Shown: positions 1 through 4,382 of the stretch, one piece after another
How the letters are laid out: each line of letters opens with the position of its first letter
Position numbering within the stretch: the first letter of the stretch is position 1
Assembly (NCBI GenBank): GCA_017424665.1
Contig: JAFOYK010000001.1
Span: 1 to 8,006, forward strand
Direction: 5' to 3'
DNA from: Oscillospiraceae bacterium
GTDB lineage: Bacteria > Bacillota > Clostridia > Oscillospirales > Ruminococcaceae
Length of the DNA stretch: 8,006 bases
Position numbers and translations under genes: made by a program
Notes under the pieces: model-generated
Told to the model about the DNA's origin: nothing
Database searches by the model: none
What the model saw: only the letters and a program-made list of their open reading frames with translations

Positions 1-674
1 CTTTCGCCCTGGGGTTTGTCACCGAATTTGCGGTCACCCTGAGGTCTTTCGCCCTGGGGTCTGTCACCGAATTTGCGGTCGCCCTGAGGTCTGTCGCCCT
101 GGGGTCTGTCACCGAATTTGCGGTCGCCCTGAGGTCTGTCACTCTGGGGTCTGTCGCCGAATTTGCGGTCACCCTGAGGTCTTTCGCCCTGGGGTCTGTC
201 GCCGAATTTACGGTCGCCCTGGGGTCTTTCGGAACGCTGGTCGTTTCTTCTGTCGTTCTGACGGTTATCGCGGTTTTCGAAGGGTTTGCGCTCTGCGGGT
301 TTCTGTTCGGTTTTCTGAACAGGTTTTTCCTCTGCTTTAGGAGCGGGTTTTGCTTCGGGTTTCTTTTCTTCTTTTACAGCAGGTTTTTCTGCTTTGGGAG
401 CGGGTTTTGCTTCAGCTTTGGGTGCTTCGGCTTTGGGCTCTTCTTTTTTAGGTTCAGTTTTGGGCTGGCCTGCCATTGCGAAATAAGGAGCAAAACTGGT
501 TACTTCGTTCTTTTTGGTGTAATGTTCAAAAACGTAGTTAAGTTCCTCTTCGGTAAGGGCAGCCTGTGCCTTTTTTGCGGGGAATTTTTCGCCGAGAACG
601 TCAAGAACATCTTTAACAGGTTCTTTAAGGTCTTTTGCGAGGTCCGCCGCTTTATATTTAATATTTTCAATCAT
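1..674 (-). CDS. infB: Translation initiation factor IF-2, N-terminal part (cut by window edge)
   Basis: IF-2 is the GTPase that brings fMet-tRNA to the 30S subunit and promotes subunit joining. Only the first 224 residues are visible; the G domain and fMet-tRNA-binding domains lie outside. Residues 1-55 (start MIENIKYKAADLAKDL, later LTEEELNYVFEHYTKK) look like the IF2_N helical domain. Residues about 66-132 are a Lys/Ala/Pro/Glu-rich linker with an internal duplication. From residue 150 to the edge the protein is made only of pentapeptides of the RPQGD/RKFGD type. The ATG at 674 is chosen because GGAGG at 685-689 lies 10 nt upstream and IF2_N starts there; the upstream gene stops 23 nt earlier. 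It is the last visible gene of the rimP operon. The identification rests on IF2_N and on position after nusA-ylxR-ylxQ, since no GTPase motif is visible. A long, disordered, lineage-variable N-terminus is usual for IF-2. Confidence 0.9.
   Translation of the reverse strand, partial: MIENIKYKAADLAKDLKEPVKDVLDVLGEKFPAKKAQAALTEEELNYVFEHYTKKNEVTSFAPYFAMAGQPKTEPKKEEPKAEAPKAEAKPAPKAEKPAVKEEKKPEAKPAPKAEEKPVQKTEQKPAERKPFENRDNRQNDRRNDQRSERPQGDRKFGDRPQGERPQGDRKFGDRPQSDRPQGDRKFGDRPQGDRPQGDRKFGDRPQGERPQGDRKFGDKPQGE
3..227 (-). repeat. 45-nt in-frame tandem repeat array (five units) inside infB
   Basis: Five contiguous 45-nt units occupy 183-227, 138-182, 93-137, 48-92 and 3-47, and the array probably continues past the edge. 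Each encodes 15 residues as three pentapeptides, RPQGD-RKFGD-RPQGE/D. Units differ from one another at roughly one to six positions, many of them silent. The two RPQG pentapeptides in a unit are marked by different proline codons (CCT in the first, CCC in the third, except in the most N-terminal unit), so the true period is 45 nt rather than 15. Seen variants are RPQSD near 138-152 and KPQGE at 3-17. The period is a multiple of three, so gain or loss of units keeps the reading frame. Confidence 0.95.
297..413 (-). repeat. Imperfect duplication in the IF-2 Lys/Ala/Pro linker
   Basis: Two adjacent segments, 413-357 (19 codons) and 356-297 (20 codons), both begin with EAKPAPKAE and end in a Lys-Pro pair. 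Their first 27 nt differ at two third-codon positions; the remainder has diverged (KPAVKEEKK versus EKPVQKTEQK). This is a second, older-looking duplication within the disordered linker, separate from the 45-nt array. Confidence 0.7.
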
Positions 675-697
675 CTATGCAATTCCTCCAAACTCGT

Positions 698-1018
698 TCA
701 TGCTTTCTGCATGCCGCTTTCCAGCAGCTCTTTTATTTTTTTTGAAAAGCCGCTGTCGCAAACGGAAACAACTCCGACTCGTTTTGCAACGGCATATCCT
801 ATTTCGTCCATAGTGAGGGGTAAAATTAAAACTTCCGCTCCGTTTTCTTCCGCAATTCTTTTAATGTTTCTTGCGGTTCTTTCGGCGCAATCGCTTGAAA
901 GAAGCACCGCTTTGGCGGTTCCTTTCTGGATGGATTCGACGGTCATGTCAAAACCGAAAACAAGTTTTCCGGCTTTTCTTGCAAGACCGAGGAAACCGGA
1001 AAGTTTTTCATTCGCCAT
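698..1018 (-). CDS. ylxQ: L7Ae/L30e/S12e-family RNA-binding protein (YlxQ)
   Basis: A 106-residue protein of the L7Ae-like family that binds kink-turn RNA; the YlxQ members sit in the nusA-infB operon of Firmicutes and their cellular target is not well established. The N-terminal GFLGLARKAGKLVFGFD and the central KAVLLSSDCAERTARNI segment fit the family's small alpha/beta/alpha fold, and length is typical. A longer reading frame is open upstream to 1174, but the real start is taken as the ATG at 1018: AAGGAG at 1029-1034 lies 10 nt away, and extension would only read ylxR in the wrong frame. The start overlaps the end of ylxR by 11 nt, which suggests translational coupling. The gene ends 23 nt before infB. 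Confidence 0.9.
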   Translation of the reverse strand: MANEKLSGFLGLARKAGKLVFGFDMTVESIQKGTAKAVLLSSDCAERTARNIKRIAEENGAEVLILPLTMDEIGYAVAKRVGVVSVCDSGFSKKIKELLESGMQKA

Positions 1019-1274
1019 CGGCTTCCAACTCCTTTTCAAGCGCGTCATAAACTTCTTCCGGAATCGGGGTTTCGAAAACTCTTTCGATACGTTTTGTTTT
1101 GCGCGCCTTTTTAAGGCATTCCGGATTCGGGCAGACATAAGCGCCTCTTCCGGGGCTTCTGCCGGTTTTATCAAGCGAAATCACGCCTTCCGGGCTTTTT
1201 ACAACGCGGATAAGTTCGCGCTTCGGCCTTTTCTCGCCGCAGCCGGTGCACATTCTTTCGGGAATTTTTTTCAT
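1008..1274 (-). CDS. rnpM: YlxR family RNA-binding protein (RNase P modulator RnpM)
   Basis: An 88-residue DUF448/YlxR protein. In Bacillus subtilis the homologue has been reported to bind the RNA of RNase P and modulate its activity, hence the name RnpM; that function is carried over here by family only. The diagnostic GRGAY motif is at residues 42-46, in a basic protein with KRPKRELIRVV near the N-terminus. Four cysteines are placed as CTGC (9 and 12) and CPNPEC (48 and 53), which could form a zinc site, though this is inference. The ATG at 1274 has AGGAGG at 1285-1290, 10 nt upstream. It lies 46 nt after nusA, and its last 11 nt overlap ylxQ. The order nusA-ylxR-ylxQ-infB strongly supports the call. 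Confidence 0.93.
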   Translation of the reverse strand: MKKIPERMCTGCGEKRPKRELIRVVKSPEGVISLDKTGRSPGRGAYVCPNPECLKKARKTKRIERVFETPIPEEVYDALEKELEADGE

Positions 1275-1320
1275 AAAAAGGCTTCCTCCTTTCGGAAAAG
1301 TTCGTAGTTTCTTATGTTAA

Positions 1321-2376
1321 TTATTCTTCTTCACCCCAAAAGCCGCTTTCGGGTTTGATATCGATCTTCCAACCGGTAAGTTTTGCGGCAAGTCTTGCGT
1401 TCTGGCCTTTGTTGCCGATTGCAAGGGAAAGCTGTTCATCCGGAACTTTTACTTTGCAGGTTTTGTTTCCTTCGGGGTCAACTTCAACGGAAACAACTTT
1501 TGCAGGAGAAAGTGCTGCGGCAATAAATTCTGCCGGATCTTCGGAATACTGAACAACGTCGATTTTTTCGCCGCCGAGTTCGTCAACAATTTTTGCAACA
1601 CGTGCGCCGCGGGTACCGATGCAAGCGCCAACTGCGTCAACGTCGGGGTCTTTGCTCCAAACTGCAAGTTTGGTTCTGGAACCTGCTTCACGGGAAACCG
1701 CTTTGATTTCAACGGTGCCTTCATAAATTTCGGGAACTTCCATTTCGAAAAGGCGTTTTACAAGGCCGGGATGGGTTCTGGAAATCATAACTTTGGGGCC
1801 GCGTTCGGAAGCGGTTACTTCAACAACATAAACTTTGGTTCTTTCGCCGTCCTGGAAAACTTCGCCGGGGATCTGTTCGGATTTAAGAAGGAAAGCTTCG
1901 TTGTGGTCAATTTCAAGAGTTACGCTTCCGCGGACGATATCGGTGCTTACAACGGTTGCGGTAATGATTTCGTGTTCGCGGCTCTGGAATTCTTTAAGAA
2001 CCTGGCCTCTTTCTGCTTCGCGGATGCCCTGTTTGATAACGTGTTTTGCGGTCTGTGCGGCAATTCTGCCGAATTCCTTGGTTTCAAGAGGAATGTCAAC
2101 AATGTCGCCAAGCTGAGCTTTTTTATTGTATTTAAGTGCTTTATCGATGAGGATCTGGTTTGCGGTGTCTTCAACTTCCTCAACAACAAGTTTTCTGATT
2201 GCAACGTCAAAAGTTCTGGTTTCGGGGTCGATAACAACTTTTACGTCTTCGGTGCCGATATAGTCGCGGCGGATTGCAATTGCGATAGCGTTTTCGATTT
2301 TTTCGCAAAGGTATTCAACGGAAATGCCTTTTTCTTTTTCAAGAAGTGCGAGCGCTTCAAAAAATTCTGCGTTCAT
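1321..2376 (-). CDS. nusA: Transcription termination/antitermination factor NusA
   Basis: NusA binds RNA polymerase and nascent RNA and controls pausing, intrinsic termination and antitermination. The 351-residue protein shows the expected order: an N-terminal RNA-polymerase-binding domain (about 1-130, starting MNAEFFEALALLEKEKGIS), an S1 domain (about 135-200), and two KH domains, with GTRG at 254-257 and GNKG at 321-324. It ends soon after KH2 (KPESGFWGEEE) and lacks the acidic C-terminal repeats of enterobacterial NusA, as is usual in Firmicutes. The ATG at 2376 is supported by GGAGG at 2389-2393, which directly abuts or overlaps the rimP stop codon. NusA is often autoregulated through leaders of its own operon; the hairpin at 2912-2940 is a candidate site for that, but this is inference. 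Confidence 0.97.
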   Translation of the reverse strand: MNAEFFEALALLEKEKGISVEYLCEKIENAIAIAIRRDYIGTEDVKVVIDPETRTFDVAIRKLVVEEVEDTANQILIDKALKYNKKAQLGDIVDIPLETKEFGRIAAQTAKHVIKQGIREAERGQVLKEFQSREHEIITATVVSTDIVRGSVTLEIDHNEAFLLKSEQIPGEVFQDGERTKVYVVEVTASERGPKVMISRTHPGLVKRLFEMEVPEIYEGTVEIKAVSREAGSRTKLAVWSKDPDVDAVGACIGTRGARVAKIVDELGGEKIDVVQYSEDPAEFIAAALSPAKVVSVEVDPEGNKTCKVKVPDEQLSLAIGNKGQNARLAAKLTGWKIDIKPESGFWGEEE

Positions 2377-2388
2377 TTTTTTATAATT

Positions 2389-2396
2389 CCTCCTCA
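2389..2396 (-). promoter_or_regulatory. rimP stop codon fused to the nusA Shine-Dalgarno site
   Basis: Read on the minus strand, the sequence TGAGGAGG holds the rimP stop TGA (2396-2394) followed at once by GGAGG (2393-2389). A ribosome ending rimP therefore covers the nusA ribosome binding site, a layout that favours coupled translation of the two genes. The spacer to the nusA ATG is 12 nt. Confidence 0.8.
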
Positions 2397-2876
2397 GTCG
2401 TTGTTAAAATCGTAATAAAGTTTGATAAAAGCGGTGTCCGCTTTGTTAAAGACCATTTCGGTTCCGTCTTCGAAAGAAGCGGTGATTACGCCGTCTTTGA
2501 TGTCATCGAGCTGAAGAAGGAATTCGCGCTGGTTATATCCTTCGGGAGCGCGGACAAATCTTACGGTTGCGAGATAGCCGAGAAATTTTTTAACGTGTTC
2601 TTCGGTAATAAGTTTTCTTTCAATGCCGGGGGAAGAAACTTCGAGAACATACTGTTTTTCAATGGGGTCTGCTTTATCAAGAATCGGGTCCATCGCTCTG
2701 CTGAAGTTTTCGCAATCTTCGATGGTAAGACCGTCTTTGTCAATAAAAAAGCGCAGGTACCACTCCGTGCCCTCTTTTTCGAAGCGAACGTCCCAGAGTT
2801 CAACTCCAAGCTGTTCTGCTACGGGAAGAGCAAGTTCAGTGCAGATCTGCGCGGTATTTTTCTTTTTTTCCGCCAA
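2394..2876 (-). CDS. rimP: Ribosome maturation factor RimP (TTG start)
   Basis: RimP (formerly YlxS/YhbC) assists late maturation of the 30S subunit. The 160-residue product has the family signature EVSSPGIERKL at residues 79-89, preceded by an N-terminal domain (ELALPVAEQLGVELWDVRF) and followed by an SH3-like C-terminal domain. No ATG exists near the N-terminus; the first in-frame Met after the start is in the middle of the domain (RAMDP). The start is therefore TTG at 2876, with GGAGG at 2886-2890, 9 nt upstream, and the resulting MAEKKKNTAQ... N-terminus is of normal length. It is the first gene of the rimP-nusA-ylxR-ylxQ-infB operon, behind its own promoter and a structured leader. A TTG start may lower its translation relative to nusA. 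Confidence 0.95.
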   Translation of the reverse strand: MAEKKKNTAQICTELALPVAEQLGVELWDVRFEKEGTEWYLRFFIDKDGLTIEDCENFSRAMDPILDKADPIEKQYVLEVSSPGIERKLITEEHVKKFLGYLATVRFVRAPEGYNQREFLLQLDDIKDGVITASFEDGTEMVFNKADTAFIKLYYDFNND

Positions 2877-2911
2877 AAAAATACACCTCCAAAAATTATC
2901 CGGTAAATAGA

Positions 2912-2940
2912 AAGGAGCGGGTCTTGCGTTCCCACTCCTT
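2912..2940 (-). promoter_or_regulatory. Leader hairpin of the rimP-nusA-infB operon
   Basis: On the minus strand AAGGAGTGGG (2940-2931) pairs with CCCGCTCCTT (2921-2912) across a 9-nt loop, AACGCAAGA. The 10-bp stem has no mismatch and one G-U pair. The same DNA read on the plus strand would give a C-A mismatch at that pair, which favours a role in the minus-strand RNA. The stem begins about 18 nt after the predicted transcription start. It is followed by TTCTATTT, which is only weakly U-rich, so it could be an attenuator, a 5' stabiliser or a protein/RNA binding site. I recall similar hairpins ahead of rimP in other Firmicutes but cannot check that here. Confidence 0.75.
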
Positions 2941-2964
2941 CATACTAGCATTATTACTTTAATA

Positions 2965-2993
2965 ATATTAACATAATTAAAAACAAAATGCAA
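2965..2993 (-). promoter_or_regulatory. Sigma-A-type promoter for the rimP-infB operon
   Basis: The -35 element TTGCAT (2993-2988) and -10 element TAATAT (2970-2965) are separated by exactly 17 nt. Transcription would start near 2958, giving a leader of about 80 nt before rimP. The spacer and flanks are AT-rich, as in strong low-GC Gram-positive promoters. No transcript data support the start point. Confidence 0.8.
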
Positions 2994-3002
2994 GGGTTTT
3001 TG

Positions 3003-3040
3003 AAAAATAAAATCGCGTTTTTTCTCTATTTTATGCGATT
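3003..3040 (-). terminator. Weak candidate terminator after the TraX-family gene
   Basis: AATCGC (3040-3035), which overlaps the last codons of the TraX-family gene, can pair with GCGATT (3016-3011), followed by TTTTATTTTT (3012-3003). The stem is only 6 bp and the loop is 18 nt, so termination here may be inefficient. It lies just upstream of the rimP promoter and is the only terminator candidate seen between the two operons. Confidence 0.35.
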
Positions 3041-3771
3041 ATTTCCCTTATCATCCACAAAACGAAAAGATGCGCCGGATAGAACCAATAATAAAGAGCT
3101 TTGATTCCTTTGTTGTAAAATCCCTGTTTGCCTTTATAAAGCCAGATTGGAACAAGGGCGAACATTGCAAAACTTTGGCGAAGAACTTCGATTTCCATTC
3201 CGAAAATATTCCATTCATAATAAAAACCGGAAAGGATTTCGGTGTTTATATACCAAAGGCAAAGCGCCTGGAAAACGAAATTCCACCATTTTCTTCCCCG
3301 GAAGAAATAGAAAACCAGAACCGTGAGAACGCCGGCGCTGTAATAATCGCAAAAGCTGATTATTCCAAGAATATAGCCCATAACGACGGTTATTGCGGCA
3401 ACAAGAATTCTTGCAAAAGTTTTTCTGTCCTTTGCTTTTTCGTTTATCCATATAAGCCCAAAACCGATCAAAAAAGTCCAGAGAACATTCTGATGCAAAG
3501 GATAGAAAACGCTGTTGGCAATCACAAGGTTAAAAGGAATTTCGCTTATCAGCGCAAAAAGAATCAGCCTTTTTACATATTTTTTAAGATTTTTTGTGTA
3601 AAAAAATCCTTCAACCGTCATAAAAGCAAAAATCGGAAACGCAATTCTTCCGATATCCGTAAGCCAGTTGTTTCCGGGAACAACGGTTATCCAAAGATGG
3701 TCGCAAAGCATAAGGGTCATTGCAAGGATATGAAGGCCAAAGGAAGTTACTTCAAAATTCGTTTTTTTCAT
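3031..3771 (-). CDS. TraX family integral membrane protein
   Basis: A 246-residue, very hydrophobic protein of the TraX family. The founding member acetylates F-pilin in E. coli; chromosomal Firmicutes members have no established substrate, so acyl transfer is only a family-based guess. Family features seen are the early LHILAMTLMLCDHL segment (13-26), GRIAFPIFAFMTVEGFFYT (41-59), a NKGIKALYYWFYPAHL segment (220-235) and about eight or nine predicted membrane spans: roughly 11-31, 41-58, 67-85, 97-110, 119-140, 146-158, 163-175, 200-212 and 227-245. Its ATG overlaps the nrdG stop in an ATGA arrangement, with GAGGT 7 nt upstream inside nrdG, so it is probably translationally coupled to nrdG. 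There is no conjugation gene nearby, so a pilin-acetylation role is unlikely here. Confidence 0.88.
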   Translation of the reverse strand: MKKTNFEVTSFGLHILAMTLMLCDHLWITVVPGNNWLTDIGRIAFPIFAFMTVEGFFYTKNLKKYVKRLILFALISEIPFNLVIANSVFYPLHQNVLWTFLIGFGLIWINEKAKDRKTFARILVAAITVVMGYILGIISFCDYYSAGVLTVLVFYFFRGRKWWNFVFQALCLWYINTEILSGFYYEWNIFGMEIEVLRQSFAMFALVPIWLYKGKQGFYNKGIKALYYWFYPAHLFVLWMIREIIA

Positions 3772-4316
3772 TTTTTGTACCTCAGAACGCCGCTTTCATC
3801 TTCCGGGTCCCAAAGAACAGCTTCACCTGCTTCAAGACTTTCCGGAACGTTTATAAGTCTTTGGTTTTTCGAACCGCGGAAAAGAAGATTGAGCGATTTT
3901 TCCTCAATGATAAATTTTCCGTCAACGAGCAGATCGGTAACGGAAAGAAGTTCTTTCCAACCGGTTTTGCCCGCCTCGATCCCGCTCATAATCTGTTCAA
4001 AAGTATATCCGGAATAGGTTGTTATATGCAGGCCGCGTTTTTTGATTTCGGTGCCAAGTTCCGCGAATTCTTCCGCCTGAAAAAAAGGTTCTCCGCCGGA
4101 AAAAGTTACCCCCTGAAGAAGCGGGTTTTGGTCTATTGCTTTAAGAATATTTTCCGGGTGGCTTAAATATCCGCCTTTGGGATCATGTGTTTCCGGATTA
4201 TGGCAGCCTTTGCAGTGGTGGGGACAACCCTGGCCGAAAACGGTCATTCGGATTCCCGGTCCGTCGACAATGGATTCCCTCATAACGCCCGCAAGGCGCA
4301 AAGTTTTCATTTCCAT
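3768..4316 (-). CDS. nrdG: Anaerobic ribonucleotide reductase activating enzyme NrdG
   Basis: NrdG is the radical-SAM activase that uses S-adenosylmethionine and a [4Fe-4S] cluster to generate the glycyl radical on NrdD. The cluster-binding CX3CX2C motif is visible as CPHHCKGC, with cysteines 31, 35 and 38, and the SAM-contact motif is TFSGGEPF (71-78). The 182-residue length is close to that of known NrdG proteins. Two ATGs are close together; the one at 4316 is preferred because GGAG (4325-4328) lies 8 nt from it, against 14 nt for the ATG at 4310. It follows nrdD by 66 nt, with a hairpin in the gap, and its TGA overlaps the ATG of the TraX-family gene. The adjoining nrdD leaves little doubt about the assignment. 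Confidence 0.97.
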   Translation of the reverse strand: MEMKTLRLAGVMRESIVDGPGIRMTVFGQGCPHHCKGCHNPETHDPKGGYLSHPENILKAIDQNPLLQGVTFSGGEPFFQAEEFAELGTEIKKRGLHITTYSGYTFEQIMSGIEAGKTGWKELLSVTDLLVDGKFIIEEKSLNLLFRGSKNQRLINVPESLEAGEAVLWDPEDESGVLRYKK

Positions 4317-4346
4317 TCTTTATTCTCCGTTTGATTATGCTGAAAA

Positions 4347-4368
4347 CCCGAACGCATTTGCGTTCGGG
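4347..4368 (-). promoter_or_regulatory. Intercistronic hairpin between nrdD and nrdG
   Basis: CCCGAACGCA (4347-4356) and TGCGTTCGGG (4359-4368) form a perfect inverted repeat; as RNA a 9-bp stem with an AAAU loop is realistic. On the minus strand it is followed by TTTTCAGC, which is only four U residues, so it resembles a partial terminator or an RNA-stabilising/processing element more than a full terminator. It lies 15 nt after the nrdD stop and 19 nt before the nrdG Shine-Dalgarno site. Confidence 0.7.
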
Positions 4369-4382
4369 CTTTTGTTCGTTTA

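Noticed and set aside
1..227. Possible CRISPR array, because of short regular repeats
   Set aside because: Repeat units are contiguous with no unique spacers, and every unit is in frame with infB.
698..1174. Longer 158-residue version of YlxQ
   Set aside because: The extra 52 residues are ylxR read out of frame; the start at 1018 has a Shine-Dalgarno and matches the family N-terminus.
522..1307. 261-codon plus-strand open frame over ylxR, ylxQ and the infB start
   Set aside because: Shadow of three well-supported minus-strand genes; no domain or start signal.
2950..2966. 7-bp AT-only palindrome (ATTATTA-CTT-TAATAAT) over the rimP -10 and start site
   Set aside because: Could be an operator but is pure A/T in an AT-rich promoter; not distinguishable from chance.
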